From positions 114,033-178,032 of the forward strand of contig MLPZ01000015.1 in assembly GCA_001885315.1 (NCBI GenBank): a stretch of 64,000 bases of DNA. The letters run 5' to 3'. The translations under genes were made by a program, and so were the position numbers. Source of the DNA: Treponema sp. CETP13 (lineage in GTDB: Bacteria > Spirochaetota > Spirochaetia > Treponematales > Treponemataceae). Positions 1 to 8,237 of the stretch are shown in pieces (positions within the stretch are counted from its first letter, which is position 1; each line of letters begins with the position of its first letter). The notes under the pieces were generated by a model that saw only the letters and a program-made list of their open reading frames with translations, made no database searches and had not been told where the DNA came from.

Positions 1-706
1 GTATCTTGTTTTGCATCTGAACAACTTTAGTTATCGAAGTTGCAAAACAAACGTGAAATGAAACGGTTGTATCCCATACAGAGATACTTACGTTTTTGTT
101 TTTATTGCCAGTAGCTATATCTAAAATACTATTTGAATCAATAATAAATCCACGATTTTTGCTTGTAGAAAAGACTGACATAGGCGACAGAGTGGAGATA
201 GTCTCTTTGGTTGAAAAAACGTTTTTTGTATATATTCTTATTGTTTGATCTGTCAAATCGAAAGCGGAATACTGATCCCCTAACCCAAAAACTCTTTCGC
301 CAGCCTCTTTTTGAAAAACAAATTTTATTCTTTTTTGTCCATTTTTTAAAGAATGTGCATCAACACCTATTTTAATTTTTATGGCATGCTCATAAAATTT
401 TAACTTAATGTTATATTTAACATTTGTTCCCTTTTCACTCCCTATACCAAATAGCATCCCATAAATAATTGCAGTAGAAACACCTGTTTGTTGAATTTCA
501 CCAGCCCTTTTTAAAATATAACTCCCAATTTTTTTTTCTTTAATTAATAAATTGTCACATTTTGTTTTTGATAACCAGTTAAATACTTCACACTCTAATG
601 TTGTTTTATCAAAAATAAGAACTTCATTCATCCCAACTCCATTAATTTTTATAGAGTCTTCTTGTTGAATTATTAAATAATTACCAATTGCTAGTCTTTT
701 TTCCAT
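1..706 (-). CDS. Glycoside hydrolase family 31, N-terminal part (cut by window edge)
   Basis: An open frame of 235 codons starts at ATG 706 and runs off the left edge, so the catalytic barrel is not visible. The visible part resembles the N-terminal beta-sandwich of GH31 enzymes (alpha-glucosidase, alpha-xylosidase and sulfoquinovosidase group). It holds the family signature GERVFGLGDQYSAFDL near residue 138, followed by a segment in which a modified side chain region reads SPMSVFSTSKNRGFIID, matching the 'P-x-F-x-S-x-x-G-x-x-x-D' stretch. There is no signal peptide, so a cytoplasmic enzyme acting on imported oligosaccharide is likely. It is divergent from proS across a 94-base gap. Substrate cannot be inferred from this half. 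Family call is fairly secure; specificity is unknown. Confidence 0.75.
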   Translation of the reverse strand, partial: MEKRLAIGNYLIIQQEDSIKINGVGMNEVLIFDKTTLECEVFNWLSKTKCDNLLIKEKKIGSYILKRAGEIQQTGVSTAIIYGMLFGIGSEKGTNVKYNIKLKFYEHAIKIKIGVDAHSLKNGQKRIKFVFQKEAGERVFGLGDQYSAFDLTDQTIRIYTKNVFSTKETISTLSPMSVFSTSKNRGFIIDSNSILDIATGNKNKNVSISVWDTTVSFHVCFATSITKVVQMQNKI

Positions 707-764
707 TTTTACATTATACAATTTTATATAGCTTTAATACAACTTTTATTTCAATTTCTCCAAC

Positions 765-793
765 TTGTAAAATTCTTAGATTTTACGTACAAT
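765..793 (+). promoter_or_regulatory. Promoter of proS, probably leaderless
   Basis: TTGTAA (765-770), a 17-base spacer, then TACAAT (788-793). The proS ATG begins 7 bases after the -10 box, so transcription would start at or next to the start codon. No Shine-Dalgarno sequence lies in between. Confidence 0.6.
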
Positions 794-800
794 ACAGTCT

Positions 801-2642
801 ATGAAAATGTCAAAATCTATGATTTCAACTCTACGGGAAGTACCCGCAGATGCAGTAATTGCCAGTCATCAAAATATGCTTCGATCGGGCATGATTCGTA
901 AATTGGGAAATGGAATGTATGCTTATTTACCATTTGGTTTACAAGCTTTCAGAAAAGTTGAAAATATTATTCGAGAAGAAATGAATGCCATTGGTTCTCT
1001 TGAAATAAAACCTTCTGTTGTTGTCCCTGGAGAACTCTGGAAAGAAAGTGGGCGATGGGAAACAATGGGAAATTCAATGCTTCGCCCTAAAAATCGTCTT
1101 GGGCAAGACCTTGTTGTAAGTCCAACAGCAGAAGAAGCAGTGACGGCCCTAGTAAGAGAAGACCTTTCTTCATATAAACAACTACCTATAAATGTATATC
1201 AAATTAATACAAAATTTCGAGACGAAATTAGACCTCGTTATGGAGTTATGCGCGGTCGTGAATTTACAATGAAAGATGCATATTCCTTTCATGCAACTAA
1301 AGAAGGATTGGATGAAACCTATTTAGATTTTGAAAAAGCATATTTTCGTATCTTTAAACGACTTGGGTTGACCGTAATTCCTGTTCGCGCAGATTCTGGT
1401 GCAATGGGTGGCTCTGGTTCTGAAGAATTCATGGTAGAAAGTCCTGTAGGTGATGATACACTTATTATTTGTCCAGATTGCGATTACGCTGCAAACACAG
1501 AAAAAGCAAGCTGTGCCACTGACTACTTTTTAGATGAAAGCTGTGCAAAAACAGCAACCACATTACAACCTCAAGAAGTCGCAACCCCAAATGTATTTTC
1601 TATTGACGATATGGTTTCGTTTTTTAATATGTCCAATAAGAATTTTATAAAAGCACTTGTGTATGTTGCATATAATTCAAGTTTAGATTTAACAAAAGCT
1701 CCTGGATGTGAAAAACTTGAACGAGAGGGATCGAGTACAGAAAAAACATACCCTGTCTCATATTTTACAGTGCTCATACGGGCAGATATAGAAGTGAATG
1801 AAGCAAAACTTGCCGCTATTCTTAAAGCAAGCGATGTAGAACTTGCAAATGACGAAGACATTCAACGTATATCAGGGGCTCCTCATGGATTTGTCGGTCC
1901 TATAGGCTTAAATACGTGTCCAATTATTGCCGACTATTCTGTTATGCAACAGCAAGAAAATGGAACATACTCTATAAATATGCATGATGCAATTGCAGGA
2001 GCTGGCAAAGAAGGATATCACGTAAAACACGTCGAACCAGGCCGTGATTTTACTCCTTGGGCAACTGCAGACCTAAGAACAGTTATTGCTGGAGACAAAT
2101 GTCCTCAGTGTGGTGGAACTTTCTATTCAAAAAAAGGAAACGAGTTAGGCCATATTTTTAAACTTGGATATAAATACACAGAATCTATGAACGTTACTTT
2201 TCTCGATGAAACCGGGAAAAACAAAACCCCAATTATGGGATGTTACGGAATTGGAGTTGATAGAGCATTAGCTTCAATTATAGAAGAACATCATGATGAA
2301 AACGGTATTATATGGCCAATGAGTGTAGCCCCCTATCAAGTTTCACTTATTCCTATTAAATATACTGGTGAAATGCAAGAAATTTGTGACAAATTAGCCG
2401 CAGAAATGCAAAAAGTAGGAATCGAGTTTTTACTTGACGACAGAAATGAACGACCAGGAGTAAAATTTAAAGATTGTGATCTTCTCGGAATCCCTATACG
2501 AATTGTCATCGGAGCAAAAAATTTACCAAATGTAGAGCTAAAACAAAGAGCTAACAATGAAACAGAACTCATCCCTGTTACAGATGTTACACAAAAAACA
2601 TTACAAATAATACAAGATGCAATATCAAATTTAAATTCATAA
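801..2642 (+). CDS. proS: Prolyl-tRNA synthetase, bacterial type
   Basis: Charges tRNA-Pro with proline in the cytoplasm. The 613-residue length and layout fit the bacterial (ProS type 1) form. The class II core holds motif 2, MRGREFTMKDAYSFH, near residue 149. An editing (INS) domain lies in the middle. Motif 3, GCYGIGVDRALASIIEE, is near residue 478, and the anticodon-binding domain, with PYQVSLIPIKYTG near its start, ends the protein. A second ATG two codons downstream is also possible. The start sits 7 bases after a good -10 box and no ribosome-binding site is visible, suggesting a leaderless message. A hairpin terminator follows directly, so the gene looks monocistronic. Confidence 0.97.
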   Translation: MKMSKSMISTLREVPADAVIASHQNMLRSGMIRKLGNGMYAYLPFGLQAFRKVENIIREEMNAIGSLEIKPSVVVPGELWKESGRWETMGNSMLRPKNRLGQDLVVSPTAEEAVTALVREDLSSYKQLPINVYQINTKFRDEIRPRYGVMRGREFTMKDAYSFHATKEGLDETYLDFEKAYFRIFKRLGLTVIPVRADSGAMGGSGSEEFMVESPVGDDTLIICPDCDYAANTEKASCATDYFLDESCAKTATTLQPQEVATPNVFSIDDMVSFFNMSNKNFIKALVYVAYNSSLDLTKAPGCEKLEREGSSTEKTYPVSYFTVLIRADIEVNEAKLAAILKASDVELANDEDIQRISGAPHGFVGPIGLNTCPIIADYSVMQQQENGTYSINMHDAIAGAGKEGYHVKHVEPGRDFTPWATADLRTVIAGDKCPQCGGTFYSKKGNELGHIFKLGYKYTESMNVTFLDETGKNKTPIMGCYGIGVDRALASIIEEHHDENGIIWPMSVAPYQVSLIPIKYTGEMQEICDKLAAEMQKVGIEFLLDDRNERPGVKFKDCDLLGIPIRIVIGAKNLPNVELKQRANNETELIPVTDVTQKTLQIIQDAISNLNS

Positions 2643-2649
2643 CGTTACG

Positions 2650-2693
2650 AAATGTAGTATTAAGCTCTCACGCTTTCTACTACATTTTTTTTT
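2650..2693 (+). terminator. Rho-independent terminator after proS
   Basis: Stem AAATGTAGTA (2650-2659) pairs perfectly with TACTACATTT (2678-2687) and runs into a T tract ending at 2693. The T tract directly abuts the GAGGAG ribosome-binding site of the next gene, so the next gene depends on read-through from proS or on a promoter inside this region. Confidence 0.85.
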
Positions 2694-2707
2694 GAGGAGA
2701 TTTTATT

Positions 2708-3739
2708 ATTTTAAGCAAGAAAAACTTTTTATTATTTATTTTATTTGGCTTTCTCTTTCCTCTTATGGCACTTCCAGGAATTAAAGAATATTTACCAACA
2801 ACAAACGGTCAATATGTTTACTATAAGGATAATTCTTTTACAGAATCTGTTTATTTAGGTTTTTTACAATACGATGAAAACACCTATGCAATACGATACG
2901 TGACAAAAAGCTCAGCAAACAAAGTTCCAATAATTGAAATAATTGTTACATTAGATTCAGAAAAAGATTATGTAGAATTAACTGGAGAGAAAGTATTACC
3001 AGCAGTTTCCAATGAGAACACAAATATCTTAAATTATATGCATGACATTTTGTACGAATTTGTTGCACGACGCCAAAAAATAAATGAGGTAGACTTTTCT
3101 CAATCGTATATTAAACCAATTGAAAGCACAGAAGATTTCCCTCAATTTGGAGGTACTGTTACCCTAAACTACAATGCTATAATTCCTTTATTTAGTCTTC
3201 AATCTATAATTGATAAAAAAGGAAATGCTTTATTTGAAGTAGTAGAAATGGGATCGATTACAAATGACTCCCAAAAGGGATGGGACTCTTTTTTAGGAAT
3301 CCCTGAGAAAATACCTAGCATTCAGCAAATAGATACCATAAACTCAAAAATTTCAGATGAAGATTTTGCAAATTTCAATAAAAAATGGGAACAAAAAAAC
3401 TCTTTTTATTTTATGGGAGAAGAGGCTTTCATGTACTCTTTAGAAGTATCTACAACTGACAGACTTTCTTTATTGCGTAATTTCTCTTTATCATCAGAAA
3501 ATAATACAATATATTTTCATAACCAACTTATAGAAATTCTAGAAGATAATGTATTGCGCATAACAAATATTACACAACAAAATGATTCTGATACCTTTTT
3601 GCGTGACATAAAAATTTTATCACCTATTATAGACTCGACATCTAGACTTACTGGAATAACACTGTATAATGATTATTATTTGAGTAATCTTTCATATTTT
3701 AATAAATTAATTAAAACAAGTAGTAAGTATAAAAAATAA
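2708..3739 (+). CDS. Hypothetical exported protein with probable ATT start codon
   Basis: I do not recognise the family. The first ATG, at 2765, would give a 324-residue protein beginning right after a hydrophobic stretch. The frame stays open upstream and encodes a clear signal peptide: LSKKNF, then a run of Leu, Phe and Ile, ending LFPLMA before LPG. The upstream GAGGAG site (2694-2699) fits only a non-ATG start: ATT at 2708 (8 bases from GGAG) or ATT at 2705. With that start the product is 343 residues, secreted or periplasmic. The mature part is acidic, lacks cysteines and further membrane spans, and shows no catalytic motif. A GGDEF protein follows 23 bases downstream and has an almost identical translation-initiation region, so the two are probably an operon. 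Confidence 0.7.
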   Translation: MLSKKNFLLFILFGFLFPLMALPGIKEYLPTTNGQYVYYKDNSFTESVYLGFLQYDENTYAIRYVTKSSANKVPIIEIIVTLDSEKDYVELTGEKVLPAVSNENTNILNYMHDILYEFVARRQKINEVDFSQSYIKPIESTEDFPQFGGTVTLNYNAIIPLFSLQSIIDKKGNALFEVVEMGSITNDSQKGWDSFLGIPEKIPSIQQIDTINSKISDEDFANFNKKWEQKNSFYFMGEEAFMYSLEVSTTDRLSLLRNFSLSSENNTIYFHNQLIEILEDNVLRITNITQQNDSDTFLRDIKILSPIIDSTSRLTGITLYNDYYLSNLSYFNKLIKTSSKYKK

Positions 3740-3762
3740 GCATACATGGAGATTTTACTATT

Positions 3763-5298
3763 TTGCCTGCTAACATTTTATTACACACAGAATTATTAGG
3801 TTTTTTTGCTCTCGCTTGCAGTTTTATTGCTGCTATGTTAGCAATTGCATGTTTTTATCGAAAAGATCAGTTAAAAACACTTTATCAACTCATGTTTTTT
3901 TGTATTTCTTTAGGGGCGTGGAATCTAGGAACAGCTCTAAGCACATTAGTTCCAGATACAGCACTTCTTCCTTTTATTGAAGCTATAACTTATCCATTTG
4001 TAGCTCTTACCGCACTTACTTTTTTCTTATTTTGTTATGCTCACTACACAGAAAAAGACCACATTGGATATAAAATTACGTTACCATTATTTATTATTCC
4101 AATAATAACAATTATTTTTTCACTATTGTATCCTGTTACGGGATTTTTTCAAACTTTTACTGGAAAAATTCTTTATAATCCATATCGCCATCCCGAAACA
4201 ATTTTTGGAGGGTGGTTTTATGTTCATTCTATCTACAGTTATGCGCTTGTTTGTCTTGGTTCAATATTGCTAGTAATAAAAAGTAGCAAAAAAGAAACAA
4301 AAAACCGTATTTCATATATTTTGATGGCATTAATTTCTATAATATATTGCATCCAAAATATATTAGTCACTTTTGGAACAAGTTTTGGCTTTCGATTTTC
4401 TACCCGCATATTACATCTTTTATTATTAGTAATATTTTTTGGAATAACATTCTACAATAAAAAAGCAACCATCACGTATTATGGTAAGTATTCATTTATG
4501 GAAAATATAAATGATACACTTTTAATTTTTAACCTTAAAAATGAATTAATCTATTATAATGCAACAGGAAAAAAGTTCTTTGAAGAAACTGGAATTATCT
4601 ATAAACCCTATATTTCTTTTCCAAATATATTTGCACAAAACCTATTTACGCCATTAGGTAAAACATATTTTGAAAATACAATTGAATGTTATTATTTGCA
4701 ACACAAAGATAACCACCAAGTGTTTTACATTGAAAAAGCCCCTATTTTTGACAAAAAAGATACGTTATTAGGTTGTTATTTAAGCATAAAAAACATGAAA
4801 AGTTTTGATAAGTTTACCGAAACCCTTGAAAAAAACGCACATTTAGATTCCCTTTGTCAATGTTCAAACAGAGCCCTTTATGAAGAAGAAAAAAACACTC
4901 TTTTAGAAGAGGCAAAATATCCATGTGCAGTTTTAATCGCCGACATAGACGATCTAAAAACAGTAAATGATTATTATGGCCATAAAACTGGGGATGAGTA
5001 TATAAAAACAAGTTATAAAATATTGCAAAACAACCTAAAAGAAACAGAATATATATACCGCTATAAAGGAGATGAATTTTTAATCTTTCTTCAAGATACT
5101 ACAGATACAAAGATACAAACTTTTAGCGATACAATTAAAAATCAATGTAATAAACAAAAAACCGAGTTTAACTTTAGTATCTCTATAGGATACTCAATAA
5201 TTACTAATAAAAAAGAAAGTCTTGAAAATCATATTAAAATTGCCGACGCTAACATGTATCAGCAGAAAATTCGTAGGAATTTATTTCCCGTAGAATAA
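3763..5298 (+). CDS. Membrane GGDEF-domain protein with KGDEF signature
   Basis: Likely a membrane sensor related to diguanylate cyclases, which make cyclic di-GMP from two GTP. The N-terminal 230 residues form about seven hydrophobic spans, resembling the 7TM region found before sensor kinases. A PAS-like segment follows (about residues 245-345, with DTLLIFNLKNELIYYN), and a GGDEF domain occupies the C-terminal 160 residues. The domain keeps the DIDDLKTVNDYYGHKTGD stretch. Its signature, however, is YRYKGDEFLIF, with Lys replacing the first Gly of GGDEF. No RxxD inhibitory site precedes it. Activity is therefore uncertain. The start is TTG 3763 or the ATT just before it; GGAG lies 8-11 bases upstream. 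Confidence 0.85.
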   Translation: MPANILLHTELLGFFALACSFIAAMLAIACFYRKDQLKTLYQLMFFCISLGAWNLGTALSTLVPDTALLPFIEAITYPFVALTALTFFLFCYAHYTEKDHIGYKITLPLFIIPIITIIFSLLYPVTGFFQTFTGKILYNPYRHPETIFGGWFYVHSIYSYALVCLGSILLVIKSSKKETKNRISYILMALISIIYCIQNILVTFGTSFGFRFSTRILHLLLLVIFFGITFYNKKATITYYGKYSFMENINDTLLIFNLKNELIYYNATGKKFFEETGIIYKPYISFPNIFAQNLFTPLGKTYFENTIECYYLQHKDNHQVFYIEKAPIFDKKDTLLGCYLSIKNMKSFDKFTETLEKNAHLDSLCQCSNRALYEEEKNTLLEEAKYPCAVLIADIDDLKTVNDYYGHKTGDEYIKTSYKILQNNLKETEYIYRYKGDEFLIFLQDTTDTKIQTFSDTIKNQCNKQKTEFNFSISIGYSIITNKKESLENHIKIADANMYQQKIRRNLFPVE

Positions 5299-5302
5299 TA
5301 TA

Positions 5303-6220
5303 CTATGAAAAATCTCGCCTAGTTAAAGGAGAACCAATCCAGATTCCTTCGCCCCCAAGGAAATCTGTTTTTTCACCATCAATAAGTATTTGAACGCTAT
5401 CTATTGTAGAAAATTCTGTTGCAGTATATACAATTTGCATAAGCTGACCTCTAAAACCATCTACCCCATATTTATTATATAAAAACTCAGAACTAAAGTT
5501 TATTCTCGAAACTCCATCTTTTATTGAAGCAGAAATAAGTCTTGTTCCATCAGGGATTAATGATATATAACCTTTTTTACTCTCATCATAAGATGGGCCT
5601 TCAAGCAAATCATTTAAGGCAGCAGTAAGCGGCATTCCAGTTTTAGGTATTTTTCGGATTGCATCTTTACGCGTTAAAGATCCATTAGCTTCAATAACTA
5701 TAAAACATAAATATTCTTTCATTTTTGGAATACTGGCTGTACTTTTGGCTGTTTCATCTACTTTACTTTTCTCATCAGCCTTTATATCACTTGTATTATC
5801 AGTTTTTGTTTTTTTACTTACAGAAGAAGATTCTGTTTCTTTTGATGTAGTTGTTTCGAGTTCATCCTTAGATGCTCCTTCTTTGTTAGAAGATTCACCT
5901 TCTGTTATAGAAAGATCAGAATCAAGATTATCTGTACCTTTCTTTTCTATCAATTTATTATCATCGTTTAAGGTAAACTCAGTTTGACTATCATTTTCAT
6001 TCTGTAACAAAATTGAATCTTCGTTATCCGTTTTTTTAGCCTCAAATTTTTCCACAAATTCTGGATTTTGACCAAATACATATTTAAAGAAATCGGTTTC
6101 CTTTAAAACAGTCATTATATCATTCTGCTTTACTAGAAAAATAATTACAATAATAAGAGTAAACAAAACCCATACAGCAGCAGTTATTCCGGATTTTTTA
6201 TTTTTATCAGATTTTGCCAT
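5303..6220 (-). CDS. Membrane-anchored GerMN-domain protein
   Basis: Residues about 14-30 form one N-terminal membrane span after a lysine-rich start. A long acidic Ser/Thr/Lys/Glu linker follows (about residues 55-160). A C-terminal GerMN-type domain (about 165-300) contains GMPLTAALNDLLEGPSYDE and SRINFSSEFLYNKYG. GerMN domains occur in spore-germination proteins and also in non-spore-formers as envelope lipoproteins or anchored proteins. Here it probably faces the periplasm. It converges on the GGDEF gene with only 4 bases between the stops. The linker is low-complexity and probably unstructured. The domain call is good; its cellular role is unknown. Confidence 0.75.
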   Translation of the reverse strand: MAKSDKNKKSGITAAVWVLFTLIIVIIFLVKQNDIMTVLKETDFFKYVFGQNPEFVEKFEAKKTDNEDSILLQNENDSQTEFTLNDDNKLIEKKGTDNLDSDLSITEGESSNKEGASKDELETTTSKETESSSVSKKTKTDNTSDIKADEKSKVDETAKSTASIPKMKEYLCFIVIEANGSLTRKDAIRKIPKTGMPLTAALNDLLEGPSYDESKKGYISLIPDGTRLISASIKDGVSRINFSSEFLYNKYGVDGFRGQLMQIVYTATEFSTIDSVQILIDGEKTDFLGGEGIWIGSPLTRRDFS

Positions 6221-6312
6221 TTTTAATTGTTTTCACTCCCAGTATTTTTAATATCTTACTGTATCCTTGCCTGTTCATTTAAAGACGGTTGTAAACAGCA
6301 GCATAACAATGC

Positions 6313-6343
6313 TAAGTAAAGATTTCATGACCATCTTTACTTA
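6313..6343. repeat. Inverted repeat between divergent genes
   Basis: TAAGTAAAGAT (6313-6323) and its perfect complement ATCTTTACTTA (6333-6343) are separated by 9 bases. It lies in the 265-base gap between the GerMN gene and ptsI. There is no T tract, so a protein-binding site or RNA hairpin is more likely than a terminator. Confidence 0.5.
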
Positions 6344-6450
6344 TAGGCAATTATAGCTAAAAGAATACGATTTGTCATTGTCTCCAGTCTCTATATCGAC
6401 AGACAAGCTATTATTCATCATCTCTTTATTTTCTCCTTATAAGAAAGCGT

Positions 6451-6479
6451 TTGACACCTAACGGCTGTACTGATATAGT
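6451..6479 (+). promoter_or_regulatory. Strong promoter of ptsI, probably leaderless
   Basis: A perfect TTGACA (6451-6456), a 17-base spacer, and TATAGT (6474-6479). Only 6 bases separate the -10 box from the ptsI ATG, so the predicted transcript starts at the A of the start codon. Confidence 0.75.
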
Positions 6480-6485
6480 TCACTT

Positions 6486-8228
6486 ATGAACAAGTTCCAA
6501 GGAGTTTCAGCCTCAAAAGGTATTGCCTCGGGGTCTGCTTTTGTTATAAAAAATGCAGTAAAACGAACAATAACAAAAAAAATAATTACTCAGGATGAAA
6601 TTGAAAACGGGTGGATTCGATTTGAAAAAGCACGTAAAAAAACCATTGATTATTTTACAACACTTCTTACCACCTCATCTAAAGAACAAAAAAATATAAT
6701 TGAATCATATATTTTAATGCTTTCTGATCCTGAATTCATTTTACTTGTAAAAGCATCGTATGAAAAATCACTTGTATGTATTGAATATATACTTGAGCAA
6801 AAAGTTACAGAATTTGCTAACCAATTAAAGATGGCCAATGACGAATACTTATCTGCACGAGCAGATGACATACTTGATGTATACGGAAAAGTTTTAAATA
6901 TATTAACTAACACACCTGAAACATCTTTTGAACAAATTCCACCAAATTCTATTTTAGTTGCAGATTCATTAAATCCATCTGATGCTATCTTTCTTTTTAA
7001 GAGCTCTATAAAAGCTCTTATATTAAAAGAAGGCGGAACAAATAGTCATCTTTCAATACTTGCTAGAACTTACAACATCCCCCTCGTATTTGGAATTAAA
7101 AATATTTTAACATATATAGAATCAGGAAACACTGTTATCGTAGATGGAAATGAAGCTCTTGTGTTTGTTTCTCCTAATACACAAACTATAGAAACTTATG
7201 CTAAAAAAATTACTACAGAAAATAATAGAAAAAACAATTTGCGCTCTTTTATTCTTCAAAATGCATGTACAAAAGATAATATTTCTCTTTCTTTTTATGC
7301 AAATATAGGTTCTATTGATGATGCAAAACTTTCTGCAGAAAACGGGGCAGATGGGATTGGCCTATTTAGAACAGAATTTCTTTTTATGAGTAATGCAACC
7401 ACAAATGGTTTAATTATTAGTGAAGAAAAACAATTTGAAACATACAAAAAGGTTCTCGAAATAATGAAAGATAAACCTGTCACTATACGTACACTCGATG
7501 CTGGTGGGGACAAGCTTATTGAAGCGGAGGGGATGCCCTCTAATAATGAAAAGAACCCTTTACTAGGTTGGAGAGCTATTCGATTTTGCCTAGACCGAAC
7601 AGATATTTTTAAAACCCAATTGAGAGCTTTATACAGAGCAAGCGTTTTTGGTTACTTAAAAATAATGATTCCACTAATAACTACCGTAGAACAACTTGAT
7701 TTTACAAAAGAACTTATTAGAGAAGTTCAAGAAGAACTTACTTTAGAAAAAATTCCATTCAATGCAAATGTACCTGTCGGCATTATGATCGAAACACCCT
7801 CCGCTACAATTCTAGCAGATATTTTTGCACAAAAATGTGACTTTTTCTCAATTGGAACAAATGATTTAACACAATATATTCTTTGTGTTGATCGGGAAAA
7901 TCAAGCCGTTTCAAACCTTTTTCAGGAACTTAATCCTGCAGTTTTACGTCAAATAGAATATACTTTTTTAACAAGTCAAAAAGCAAAAATACCCCTTTCT
8001 GTTTGTGGAGAAATGGCTAGCCGTTCAAAGACTATATTACCTTTAATTGCTATGGGGATAAAAGATTTTAGTATGTCTCCAGCAAAATTATCAGAAACAA
8101 AAGAATTTATCTCTCATTTTAGTTATACTACCATTACTTCATTAAAAGAAAAAATACAAAAATGTTCTACTGCAGCACAAGTAGAGGACATTGTCTCAGA
8201 ATGTATTAATGCAATCACTAACAAATAG
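6486..8228 (+). CDS. ptsI: Phosphoenolpyruvate-protein phosphotransferase (PTS enzyme I)
   Basis: Takes phosphate from PEP and passes it to HPr, the first step of the phosphotransferase sugar system, in the cytoplasm. At 580 residues it is normal length. The phosphohistidine swivel domain carries GGTNSHLSILARTYNIP with the active His near residue 188. The PEP-binding barrel includes GADGIGLFRTEFLFMS and the second signature DFFSIGTNDLTQYIL. In this genome group enzyme I can also serve a regulatory PTS. No HPr gene lies in this window. Message appears leaderless. der follows 9 bases after the stop, with its own AGGAA site, so the two are probably co-transcribed. Confidence 0.95.
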   Translation: MNKFQGVSASKGIASGSAFVIKNAVKRTITKKIITQDEIENGWIRFEKARKKTIDYFTTLLTTSSKEQKNIIESYILMLSDPEFILLVKASYEKSLVCIEYILEQKVTEFANQLKMANDEYLSARADDILDVYGKVLNILTNTPETSFEQIPPNSILVADSLNPSDAIFLFKSSIKALILKEGGTNSHLSILARTYNIPLVFGIKNILTYIESGNTVIVDGNEALVFVSPNTQTIETYAKKITTENNRKNNLRSFILQNACTKDNISLSFYANIGSIDDAKLSAENGADGIGLFRTEFLFMSNATTNGLIISEEKQFETYKKVLEIMKDKPVTIRTLDAGGDKLIEAEGMPSNNEKNPLLGWRAIRFCLDRTDIFKTQLRALYRASVFGYLKIMIPLITTVEQLDFTKELIREVQEELTLEKIPFNANVPVGIMIETPSATILADIFAQKCDFFSIGTNDLTQYILCVDRENQAVSNLFQELNPAVLRQIEYTFLTSQKAKIPLSVCGEMASRSKTILPLIAMGIKDFSMSPAKLSETKEFISHFSYTTITSLKEKIQKCSTAAQVEDIVSECINAITNK

Positions 8229-8237
8229 GAACCCCTT

